NCBI GenBank assembly: GCA_001414485.1 | Contig: LLEY01000039.1 | Location: 1 to 64,000 of the forward strand | Direction: 5' to 3' | Source: Calycina herbarum | Taxonomy: Eukaryota; Ascomycota; Leotiomycetes; Helotiales; Pezizellaceae | Length of the DNA stretch: 64,000 nt | Made by a program: the position numbers and the translations under genes | Notes under the pieces: model-generated | Databases searched by the model: none | Told to the model about the DNA's origin: nothing | Seen by the model: the letters and a program-made list of their open reading frames with translations, nothing else | In this document: piece by piece, positions 1 to 10,380 of the stretch | How positions within the stretch are numbered: position 1 is the stretch's first letter | Layout of the letters: every line of letters begins with the position of its first letter

Positions 1-1289
1 ATACTTCGTACAGGGCCGAAATAACCACCATTCGCCACCACCACGATACGCTAGAAGGTTCCACGCTAACGTCATCGCAGCCAATGAGATTAATATGCCC
101 CGGATGCCGCTTTTCCACCCATTTTCGATCAATTCAACACCATAGAAGCATCCTACTATGTGCCTACACCTAAGACACCTCCAAAACAGTGCACGCGAGA
201 CGATCGAATACAGGTGCAGACCCTATACCACGATGCCGGCTTTACATAAGACGAAATTACACTACAGCTAAACCTAACAAGAAATCAGGTACGATACGCT
301 CTTACCTACCGATTAACTCCTTAAAAACACGCCCGTAGTAGGAAGCTTTTCTTAAACACGCCGGAAAGGAAACGACTTATAGAATAGGCTACTACTTCGG
401 CTATAAATCGACGTATAAAATAAGCAGATATTCCTTCAATCCTAGGCTAGGACTATAGAGAGAAGGCAATAAGGGCAGCCTTTAAGAAGGAGGGCTACGT
501 ACGGCGATATACACGCTTTAAACCACTACTTTCAGAAGAGAACCGAAAGAACAGGCTTGATTAGGCGTAGGAGCATCTCTTTTAGACAGAAGAGCAGTGG
601 TTTTCGGTGCTATAGAGTAACAAGACTTAGGTAAAGCCAGGCCGGTATACAAGAGCATAGATTATAAGAAAGATTAGGCAGTTAGAGGTCTATAATATAG
701 ACTATATAGAGGCTCGGTATTAAAGGAAGATTAGATAGATGTTCTAGGGCTGTTTAAGCAGAAAATATAGGAGGTATAAGGGTCTTTTTTAGGAGAAAAA
801 TTAGAAGACTATTAATAAGAGCTCTTATAGTAGGATTATTATTCCAATTATTCAAGAGATTCTCCAGTAATATCTAGAACTCTCTTTTCAATAGAACAAC
901 GCAAAGGGTCATGCTTCAGCGTATACAAAGTCTGTTTTTAAAGCAATTAGAATTACGCCTATATTTTAGCTAGCAAACTCTCCTGATTTAAACCTGATTA
1001 AGACTATATAGGACATAATAAAGGATTATATTCAAGAGCACTACCTAGACACCTATAGGTTATATAAGCGTCTAAGAGCAGCTGTTTAGGAGGCTTAGGA
1101 ATCGATTATATATACTATAATAATAGATCTAATACGTGGAATGTCTGATCGATATATAGATGTAATTATTGCTGATAGAGGCTATACAAAATACTAAGAA
1201 CTTTTAAGCAAGAAGCATAAAGCGGCATGTGCCAAGCATTTAGTCTGGCCCACTGTGGGGGGTGATTATTTCGGCCCTGTACGACGTAT
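1..1289 (+). mobile_element. RIP-decayed Tc1/mariner-type transposon
   Basis: The left end (positions 1-22) is an inverted copy of the right end (1268-1289), sharing the core CAGGGCCGAAATAA; the left boundary may lie outside the window. The plus strand carries a shredded transposase. Around 545-640 one frame reads NRKNRLD*A*EHLF*TEEQW and then a degraded WSDETW-type catalytic block, where every stop is TAG in place of an expected TGG Trp codon. Around 980-1020 the Tc1 hallmark NSPDLN.I..I* is legible. Acidic catalytic codons appear as Asn and Lys, as G-to-A change would produce. No intact ORF remains, so it cannot be autonomous. The family assignment rests on the second and third DDE blocks and the inverted ends. 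Confidence 0.8.
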
Positions 1290-2911
1290 GTTTTGTTCAA
1301 TAAACCTGGACCCTGGGCCGGAGAAAATGGTCCGACAGTGCCCTGATGATTCCCCATGCCAGTTTTACCGGACATATCACGACAGACAGTCGGATATTTT
1401 GTACGTTCCCTCCTCTCATCTAAGGTAATTCTGATTTCAAGCAAAAGTTGTAGGGGAAAAAAGAAGGGATCTAGAACCTCTTGCATTCGGGGTTCGGAAC
1501 CCAGGAATCTTAGAATTCGGTACCTCAATACAGAATATTCGCCTCCCGGAGGTTCCCTCCGCCAAAAAAAACCCAAAACACCACAAATCAAGGAATGGAA
1601 CCTTTACCGTGCCCTCGCGTACGTTCCACAATAGCCTCGAAATTTCGAGAACTGGCAAACCTGAGACCCTGGAATCCAACCCTGCAGGTGTGACGACGAG
1701 GTTGGTGTGGCGTGGATTCGAGCTGAGTCTAGACCATTTGTTTGCAGGGGGAAGTTTTGCCATCACGTGGGAGTGCAAAAACGGTCAAAACAAGGATATT
1801 GGGAATCTTGTTGTTTCGATTGGTTTCTTTTCCTCTCGGGAATTCTAAACTGATTCTGGAAGAAGCTTCTAGATTCCAAATTCTTCTTTCAAAACATCAA
1901 AAAAAGGGTGATAATTAAGGGACTTCAGCAGCCAATCGTTCTAACATTTAAGGGCCATTTACTATTTACTGCGGAAAGATACTTATCGTGAGTATTATGA
2001 GTCTTAGACCACAGCTCAAGATGATTTCTAATGCGAAACTCATAGAGTTCTTAGTCTTCACTTAATTCAAAATTCAGCTTAGGGTTGAAGACAAATAAGC
2101 GAACTGTCACTTCTCTATCGTCTGTTTTCTAGGCTTATTTATTCCTGTGCGGAATTATTAGACAAATGTAGAAATCTTTATTAATAATTTGATTCTATGT
2201 TTTTAAAAGGAAAAGTAGTAACTTGGATACTAGTTGAAGGTTTTTTATCTTGTGTTAATGTTTTTTAGTTGTATATTTCTTAATAACTAATTATTTCAGA
2301 AATGTATCGACTAGCATAGTTAGAAAACAAGGACTTATATAAGAAGATCTGTTTTACTTAGTTACTCGAAACTTTCTTAAATAATTAAATTTAGTAAATA
2401 TTACTTAGACGAGTATTTAGTACTCTATATCTTTAGAAAATTAGTAACTTTATATAATTAATCTAATTATTCTAGATATTCTTAAAAAATCAAATTAATT
2501 ACTTATTATTTAGATAAGCAACTAGCCCTCTATATTCTTATAAAATATAGATCTTTCTTTGTTTAACTTACTTAATCTATCTATTCTAGAATAAGAAAAT
2601 TTAATACTTAGAACTACTCGGTCTACTACCTAACACTTAAATATAATGCTATAATTAGTTAATTCTAAACTAGGCTTATTTATATACTACTCGAAACAGA
2701 AGAGTAAAGTTGAATTTACGAGTTGATTTACTAATAACAGTATTGACTTGATTCACCTATCCGGTATATACGAGACACTAGCGAGTAAGTGTTTACATAT
2801 ACTACCCGCTATTTATCACTTGGGACAGAAACGCTAGGTAGGAGATTTTGTTTTAACTCTCATAACTACTTAACCTAGGGTAATTAACGCAGCATTTGGA
2901 ATGTTGAGTGG
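1290..2911. other. Intergenic, AT-rich from about 1900
   Basis: No supportable gene. Positions 1290-1850 have near-normal composition and hold only overlapping frames without start or splice context. Positions 1900-2880 are strongly AT-rich with dense stops in all frames, which looks like RIP-altered or otherwise decayed repeat DNA. Confidence 0.6.
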
Positions 2912-4085
2912 TCAATACCACGAAAGAGTGTCCGGATCCTTGACAAAACGAGGTTTGACACTCTTCTCCCCCTTATAAGCCTCGTATTTCTCCTTTCCAA
3001 CGCCCTCATAGGAGTCCTTGACACCAGGAAGACGTAGACGTTGACAAACTCCTAGGTTCTCCATTTCCGTGCCCTCGTCTATCTGGCCTTGATCGTTCTC
3101 CTCCTCGCCTCGTTGGATTTGTACATACTTTCGTGGACCGCAGTAATCACAGGAGCAAGGCGATTTCTTTCCATCCCTCGCGTATAAGTCCACCTCGATA
3201 TCGGGATGGTTTCCACCAATTCCGAGCAGATATCCCAGCGCGTCCAAAAGGGCTCGGGGCATCTTCCACAGATTATCAACACTTGAACAATCGAGAGGGT
3301 AAGGGTTGTCGTTTTGCTTCCACATTATTTTACTCCAGAAGGCACTATCCTCCGACCAGCTACCAAGAAAGCTGAACTCGCTTGCCGATTTGAGGGGGTA
3401 TCGGTGTGTCTTCTTGTTGTGGTTGCGAGTATCCAAGCGACGACCCCATCTCTCGTAACGGCTACACTCTTTGTCGACGATGATGTTGATTTCGGAGAGG
3501 GTTTCGGTGACACTGAGAAGAGGTTGCAGCTTTTCCGTGCAAAGATCATCGTCGATGTCTTCTGTGGCCTGTGTTGCATGGAGGATATGATAATCGATTG
3601 CGAGGTATTCGAGTCCAGTATCTAATGGCCATCTGCCAAAGATATCTTCAAGAAGACTACCACTCTTTGTGCGGAAACCCAAGGAATCCTCCCGAACCCA
3701 AACCAGATCTTTGTCGTATTGTACGTAGATTTTTGCTGCACCTCTTTTGTTTGGGGTGATGCTGTAGTATTGGAGGAACTCATTGCGCGTTTCGTGGCTC
3801 ACCAACACTAACGGAAAGACAGGTTAGCAAGTACTCTTGTTACTCTTTCATTGATATCTTTCTGAATCGCATCTGGCAGATATGGTACTTACACAACACA
3901 GGGGGAGGACTGAGAGCAATGGTGCTACGCGTCTTCTCATCATATGTAATCTCCACCAACCGTTGTGTATCCTTCAACTCCTCCTCATCCATCACATACT
4001 TTAGGTGCCATATTCTGAGACGTAGCTCCGTTGGTAGTCTGCGAAAGTAGCGGAATTTGGTGAGGGGTGGTGGGAGGACGTCCAT
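2912..4085 (-). CDS. 2EXR-domain protein, two exons
   Basis: Exons (minus strand) 4085-3893 and 3807-2912 encode 362 aa. The 85-bp intron begins GTAAGT and ends TTAG and keeps the frame (PPPVL joins LLVSHETR). The N-terminus shows the fungal 2EXR signature: FRYFRRLPTELRLRIW near residue 10, then an ITYDEKTRSTIALSPPP stretch, then the second element LLVSHETRNEF. 2EXR proteins are numerous in Pezizomycotina and their biochemical role is unknown. The C-terminal part is charged and ends with a Lys/Glu-rich tail. The start is the first ATG before the 2EXR core. No signal peptide or membrane segment is seen. Confident about the family, not the function. Confidence 0.85.
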
Positions 4086-4669
4086 GTTGGCGGTGGCGGT
4101 GGCGGTGGTGGTGGTTGTTTGTGTGCAAGAGGACTTCCAATCTGAGGAGTAAAGATATCATTCAATGTGATGCGCTAGTGCAATGGCTAATATCCGGAGG
4201 TGTTTGTTGACAAGTATAGCCGAAAAGGGTGGATTAAGCGAGGGCAATTTTGGGGGGAATTTTGGAGGGGCACGACTTCATTTTCATAAGGCTATAAGCG
4301 AAAAACTTGTTCATGCTACTTGTGTTAATTGAATTCATTGTTCTAAATAGTTAAAGTATTGTCAAGCTTTGAAGGTTTTTACCAGAATTGAAAACTATGT
4401 GAAAGGAGTTCTAGATTTTACTTTTTTTTGTAAACTATATTGATTATTGATATTATCCCAAATGTATAGATAAATTTAGAGCTTTGAATGATTTAACCAG
4501 ATCTAATACTTCGTCATCAATACTTTCTAGTTAACTCTATAGTAACTTATATCTATTAATGATATTATTTGAAATCGGTAGAATAATCTAAACATGCAAG
4601 TCTTTTTATACTATCGACAGCATTTTAAAGCTATACTGAATGATTTTCTATCCATCGAACGTTGAGACT
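4086..4669. other. Intergenic, AT-rich
   Basis: Upstream of the 2EXR gene there is a short GGC-repeat-rich stretch (4088-4115) and then AT-rich sequence with no open frame of note. It could include the 2EXR promoter; no specific element was identified. Confidence 0.5.
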
Positions 4670-4719
4670 TCTGTCGAGTGTTTTCTTCCGATCATCAGAA
4701 TGAAGTTTGAGAACTGATC

Positions 4720-5095
4720 TTTAAGACGGAAAGGGTTGGTGTTTTTATTGATACCCCATTTGTCGAAGTTGGCTTGCGACCAAAGAGAGTTGCCCTCAGT
4801 AAATAAAGAGGCGTATCCCATCCAGTCAGTTACCGCATTAAATAACGCGAGAGCGGTCATGCCAAGAACCAAGTACAGTCAGTCCATTGCAAAGCTATTG
4901 ACAGACTGGTCTTCGGGTTCTTCATAAGGCGTATTTCGTCCACGAAAACTTGCGACCATTTACCATTGAGAGAGAATTCATCACCGACGTCCTGTTGGTG
5001 GAAGCCTCCCACCACCTCTTTTTGGTCCCAGCCAGCTGCGAGTCTTTCTTTCTTGAGCTTGCCAGGCCCATCACAGCAAAGTCTAGGCAAATGCA
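4720..5095 (-). pseudogene. Broken SNF2-type helicase fragment
   Basis: Read on the minus strand, 5090-4860 gives KWSQVFVDEIRLMKNPKT..ALQWT..TWFLA and, after a one-base frame change at about 4860, MTALALFNAVTDWMGYASLF...SLW. This matches the helicase motif II/III layout of SNF2 ATPases (VDE.H.LKN...WFLTATPLYN...D..GYL.F). The motif II histidine reads Arg. The frameshift and the lack of any flanking helicase sequence mark it as a relic. It lies among 66-bp repeat units (one isolated unit near 4674, the array from 5157). The helicase assignment is by eye and moderate. Confidence 0.45.
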
Positions 5096-5156
5096 GGTGT
5101 TTTCGGGATCGTACTGAGAGAAATTATCAGCAGTAGAGCGAGCATCATACTTTTTA

Positions 5157-5530
5157 TCGAATGTTTCCTTCCGATTGATAAAAAAGAAGTTTGAAAACTC
5201 TCATCAAACTTTTTATGATATATCGAATGTTTTCTCCCTATTGTTGACAATCTTTACGATGACTCTCTATTGAACTTTGTATGCTATTTAAAACGTTTTC
5301 GTCCAATTGCTTGGGATACTTTCAGAGACTTCTTATTAAACTTCTTACCTTCTATCGGATGTTTTCTTCCGTTTCTCAAAGAGAAGTTCAAATCATCTTG
5401 TCGAAGTTTAGATCTCCTATCGAATGTTTTCTCTCGATTCTTGACGATACTTTCGAGAGCTTCTCGACGAATAATCAATCTTCGGTCGAATGGTTTGATT
5501 CGTTTAGAAGCATAACGTTCGAAGAGAGAG
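5157..5530. repeat. 66-bp degenerate tandem repeat, six units
   Basis: Units start at about 5157, 5223, 5288, 5354, 5420 and 5486, each opening with a variant of TCGAATGTTTTCTTCCGATT, giving a constant 66-bp period. An isolated seventh unit begins near 4674. Because 66 is divisible by three, the minus strand stays open for 64 codons and reads as a 22-residue repeat with R/K-rich cores (KNREKTFDRR, RNGRKHP, AIGRKRF). Confidence 0.75.
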
Positions 5531-5571
5531 AGTTTGTGTAAGGAGAAGAACGGCGTATAATAGGAGGTCTA

Positions 5572-5925
5572 GAATTCAAATACAGCTCTGAGTTCGAGTG
5601 CAGCTTCGGATCCGCGTGCAGCTGTTGAGTCGAGTGTGGCTCTGGGTTCAAAGACCGCTTTAGGTTCAAGAAGGGGCTCAATATTCAAGTACAGCTCCGT
5701 GTTCAAGTACAACTTTAGGCTCGAGCCTTGCTCTAAGTTCAAGTAGGGACCCAAAGTTCAAGAACAGGTTTAAGCTTATAAGCATCTTCAATATTCGAAG
5801 AGAGGTCAAACGTTCAGGTACAGCTTTGGATTTAAGTGTAGCTTCAGGTTTATGAGAATCTTTAATATTTAAAGAGAGGTCCAAAGTTCAAGTACAGCTT
5901 CAGGTTCGAGTGCGGCTTTCGAAGG
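5572..5925. repeat. 18-bp degenerate tandem repeat, about 20 units
   Basis: A diverged array of the consensus GTTCAAGTACAGCTTTAG (18 bp) runs from the 66-bp array toward 5925. Longer-range duplicates (the ATATTCAAGTACAGC and ATATTYRAAGAGAGGT versions at 5679, 5788 and 5863) are spaced near multiples of 18. On the minus strand it reads as a hexapeptide repeat (LEPKAV, LEPEAV, LELRAV) over several overlapping open frames. Confidence 0.7.
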
Positions 5926-6005
5926 TGCTTCAGAATGATCTTCAAAGTTTAAAAGCAGATTTAAGTCCAGTGGCAGCAAAACCATCCAAGTGGGAGCATA
6001 ATGTT

Positions 6006-6071
6006 CATGAGACCTCGTACGATTCATGAGATCTCGTACCATCCATGAAACCTCGTACGTCATGAGGCATC
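6006..6071. repeat. 19-bp tandem repeat, about 3.5 units
   Basis: CATGAGACCTCGTACGATT is followed by close copies at 6025 and 6044 (the third is 17 bp) and a partial fourth at 6061. It is the third tandem array within 1 kb. Confidence 0.7.
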
Positions 6072-7279
6072 ATAACATTAAAAAGGCAGCATGTAATTTT
6101 AATAGAGGTACAGTATCTAACTAGAGGCATATCGTTCAAGAGAAGAATTATTATTCAATAGAATTTTGAACTAATCGCTTGAACCTCTGGTTAAATACTA
6201 GATAGTGAATAGACTGTTAAAACATCTATTGAAGGTTGAAGTACTAAATGTAATTTTAGCTTTTTCCGAAACGCCTCGTAAATCATTCCACTCTCTCAGA
6301 CATCTCGTGTAAGAACAGGCTTTCCACTAGTGACTAGATACACCTGCTTTGTATGGGTAACTCAAATATGTTTAGAATAATTACCTCTACTTTCTTAGAA
6401 GGTTTAAGAAAAATAAGAAACTAGTCTTCTTACTTTCAAACGATACTTCTTATTACCCGAGATTATCTCGTATAATCAAAGGGAATGTATATAGAGCAAC
6501 GTATGGTTCGCTTTCTAACTTTTGTAATTAGATTAACAGCGCCATTCTTGATTACAAGCACCTAAACTCTATACTACGAACCCCGATATTCAAAACAATA
6601 CAGTTCCCTAGAAATGTCATTAGCGAAATGAAACCACGTCATCAAAAATACGAATGAAGCTAGACAGGCTTCAATTACTCTAAATATTTCGTGTACTTGT
6701 TTCTATTACATATAAATTAGATTTCACCCATCTCGGAACTGTAGTTGAAAAAACTTAAATTTTCTAGAATATATATATAAATTTGAAAACAAGAGCCTGA
6801 CTTTTTAATACTCTATTGTCTCAATTATACCGGATCTTCTTTTCGTTTCGTTCTAGACGTGATAGGAATTTCACAACAATAACAACCAAGAGCAGTTCAA
6901 GCAATGCAAGTAAAACAAATCCAGAGTATATTGGGTATCGATCAATCAAAACACACTATCAAACACACACATCACACAACCAACCAACCCAACTTCCAAA
7001 GGTATCAGTTCCCCTCTCCCTCTTCAACAGCGAGCTCAAATAGTCCAAAGACCATGAGCACACAGCTGTTTCTCCATCCTCCTCCCTTCCTTTCCCGCCT
7101 TTTGATTTTTTCTGATCTCCCCTTTTTATCGTTTTTATCGGAGCCATCAACCTCCAAAGACAAATCGGTACCGAGTAAAATGAGGACCAATCCCCAATAC
7201 CCTCGTCATTCCCCCTCTCGCAGACCATGGTCGCGGTTCACGGGGTTATCCTAAATGACGAAAGACTAAAGGTTCATTG
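6072..7279. other. Intergenic region
   Basis: AT-rich to about 6830 with no gene. Positions 6830-7279 are CT/CA-rich on the plus strand; this is the 3' flank of the minus-strand gene ending at 7280, and the open frames there lack coding character. A 19-bp sequence at 6661-6679 recurs at 62948-62966. Confidence 0.5.
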
Positions 7280-8301
7280 CTACGAGTCGTCGCCCAGTAA
7301 TATCCAAGTCTCTGGTTCGGAAAAGGGGCTGTTTGGTTGTGTTGTGTGCGTGGATTTGTGTATGTTGATGAATTCCCAGTCGGTTGTTTCTTCATGGATG
7401 GGTGGTGGTGGTGTTTGGGGGGATGATAACGCCGGGGCAGCTGCAGCTGCTGGGGGTAATGACTGTGGGATATCTAGCGATATTGATTGCGATCTAATGT
7501 GTGGGCGATGTTGAATCGAGGGTTGTTTCGTCGTAGTGGTTGTGGTCGTTGAGGATGAGCGAGACAAGAAACTTGCAATGTCGACGTCATCTCTCAGGTT
7601 CGAGAGAGAGAGATATAGCGGTAGAGAGCGCCAAGTTGGACGTCGTCGAGAAGCATGCGCACGTTTTGGTTTCCGATGTCGAAGAGTGTAGAGTGGAGAT
7701 TCTTGTTGAAGAGGAACCTGGCAAGCAATAACATTGTCTTGCAAAGCACCCTCAAGATGGTTGTCATACAAAATTCCCAATCGATAAAGCTCCTGGGGAG
7801 GAGTAAGCATACAGCTAGCTAGCAGCCTCTGCCTCCCGAAAACGCCAACGCCACTAGATGATAGGAAATGGAGGTATGCGATGATGGGTGTGGTGAGTGT
7901 CAAGGGTCGATATAATCGATGTCGCCCCAGAGACTCATAACCACATCCAGCATGGCAGGACAAAGACTCACGTCGTCTGAGACATCTCCACCGTATAATC
8001 TCTGCTGCTCTCGTTCTAATTCTTGGAGTCGATCCATCTCTGCAAGTGCTCGCTCTTCGGCCTCACGCTCCTTCCATCGTTGCCATGAGAGATGGACGCT
8101 TTCGCGGAGAAGAGGAGAGGGCCGGGCTCGGTCTGATGGGAGCGAAACGCTCGAATCGTAGGCATCCAGGTACCCTTCGGCGAACTCTGCTTGGATGTTC
8201 GCTTTGCGAGTTACTGTCCGACGGGTTCTGGAGCCGGGCCGCTCTCTTCGTCTGTTTTGACGGTGGTGAGGGGTCACCGTGTAACCATTCATTCCGACCA
8301 T
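7280..8301 (-). CDS. Hypothetical coiled-coil protein
   Basis: Exons 8301-7972 and 7792-7280 encode 280 aa. The 179-bp intron starts GTGAGT and ends CCCCAG in phase 0 (VSDD joins ELYRLGILYD). I chose the ATG at 8301 (MVGMNGYTVTPHHRQNRRRE); the frame stays open to an ATG at 8442, 47 codons further upstream. Residues about 70-105 form a charged helix (QRWKEREAEERALAEMDRLQ) likely to be a coiled coil. The C-terminal half is Ser/Thr/Pro-rich with a Thr run and an Ala run, then ends EFINIHK...TWILLGDDS. No family recognised. It is probably real given the splice signals and the change of composition at the exon edges. Confidence 0.6.
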
Positions 8302-10380
8302 AATTGAAGTCTGTGTAAGTAAATTCGTGGTGGGGTATAGATGAAGTTTGGGTATAAGAAAGAAGATTGAAAGGTACCCGGAGGGATTTGTGGAAGTGTA
8401 GGAGGTCTGCGATGAGGAGGGAAGAGAAGAAAAGTCACGCAAGGACGAAGAGGGGTGATCTTTATATCAGGATATCTTAGTATCGAGTCATCTTGACCTA
8501 GGTACCTACGACAGACTGGGAGATGCCTTGGTTATCGAGTCACGAGATGATGACTCGACCGGGCCATAGTATGTTGTGATTTCAAATTGTGTGATAGGCC
8601 GATATCGTCGTCGTCTTCGATGTGACTCACAAATCCCGAGGTTTCCCACACCAAACGCAAAGCCACACATGGCTGACGACCCAGCAGGCAGATATAAACC
8701 TTGTCGGTTTTAGTAAACTGAAACATAAAATGAGAAGAGGGTGGTAAGAGTTGTGAATTGATTTTTACGTCCAGGAGAGCGATTGCCGTTGAGAAAGCCT
8801 CGAGTGAGGAGTGGGGCGAGGTTGTGGCTGTGCATTGTTGTGGCGTTCACTAGCGTAGTCCAATTTGCTCGCAACAAACAAAACGAAACATCTTTACTCG
8901 GAAATGGAGATAGAACCTCAAAAATTCGTCTTGATAGTTGGATCTCTTCAATTGCAGACTCATATGTAGACGGATGATTTGACTCTGTCTGATATGCGCC
9001 TCAAGTGAGGGAATCTACCTACAAGACGACTAGGCACTTAGAGTATTACCCAATAATCATGAGGCAAGTGCCTTGCTTTGGATTTTCTCGACTACCTAGA
9101 TTCTCTCCCGAATCTTCAGGGCGGGGAGTCATCTTCTGGACGAATTTTCATTGCCAAATGGCCCGATATCTCAAGAGATGCGCGTGAAAGAGAAAAAGAG
9201 AGAGATCAAGACCAGTGGATTTGGTGGGAGAGGAGCCGACTGCTGGAAGAAGAACGGAAAACAAAGTTGAGAAATGAAAGATTTGCAAGTGCAAGTAGCT
9301 CTGTCGCGGGAAGAAAGTGCCCGCTCCCTGAATACCTAGGTACACCTGGAGGTGTACAGAGTCGTGCCTTCCTCGTCGTGGTTGAGGTCAAGGTCGAGAG
9401 GAAGGAGCGACCGACTCGGAGCCTGCCTTGCTTTAATAGGCACGAAACAGTCTAGGTAGCGAGTATTATTCGAGAAGGCTTAGAGGGCTAGGTGGACAGT
9501 CAGTGTCTTGTTCTCCTAAATGCACTCGAATAATATTTACTCGGTAACAAGAAATGAGGATGTACCTGGTGGAATGGCTGGTCTCCCTATAGTTAAGAAT
9601 TATAATTCGGTATCCGCTTTGGCAGGAGACTTGCAAGAATTAGTCAAGAACTCAGAGTAGCTGAGGGTGTTTCCGTTGTGTATATATTGGTTCCATCGCT
9701 CCTTTCAAATTGGGCACGTGATTAATCACAGGATAACGCCAAGCCAAATCCGCCCGGGTAGAGTTGCTCGGTTGTGGTTGTATCATTCCTAATTTGATTT
9801 ACTAAAATGACGGCTTAGATTAGATTTCAGTATGCGTGGCTCCGTACTGAGCGACGGGACAGCAAAGACACTGCCCCCCTAACACCAAACCCAAGAACAC
9901 CTCACCACAACCACTCTGGCGCGACACGCATTCGATACTCCTTTCTCCCCTTTCCTCCCTCCCCTCTCCCAACTCGACCGACTCCCTCTCTCTTCCAGTC
10001 TCGTTCGACTACGACCTGGACCCCTCGATACGCTACCCTAGCCCATCGACCCCACCCTCTCTTGATTCTCCCACATCAGCACGAGACCACCATCCTGAAC
10101 GTACGACCTCAGAATCGCAAACCAGACCAGTCGGTTCACCTTATTCGACATCGTCCGAGACGACCGCAAACACACGCCGACTACAATCATTACAAAGTCG
10201 CAACCGCTGCTGGCAGGAAACCCGGGGCACAAATTACACTAGGACAGGAGCATCGGTCGGGGCTGAGACGTTCGACTCGCGACCACGGACCACAGACCCT
10301 CAAACCAATTTACGCGGCCGAGTCGACAGTCTATGAAATACACCGTTCTCCATTGATTTGGATGTATAGAGAGGGAAAGG
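8302..10380. other. Intergenic region, one possible small coding frame
   Basis: Upstream of the minus gene and of the F-box gene. One plus-strand frame, open from 9063 to 9455, is charged and helix-like (SRDAREREKERDQDQWIWW) but has no ATG before it and no convincing splice partner, so it is not called as a gene. Positions 9880-10380 are C/A/T-rich, as expected for a long fungal 5' UTR or promoter of the F-box gene. Confidence 0.45.

Noticed and set aside
1166..1778. Overlapping minus-strand frames of 141 and 113 codons
   Set aside because: They cross the transposon end, overlap each other and show no family signal or start context.
7919..8303. Two plus-strand frames of 80 and 85 codons
   Set aside because: Antisense to exon 1 of the spliced minus-strand gene at 7280-8301.
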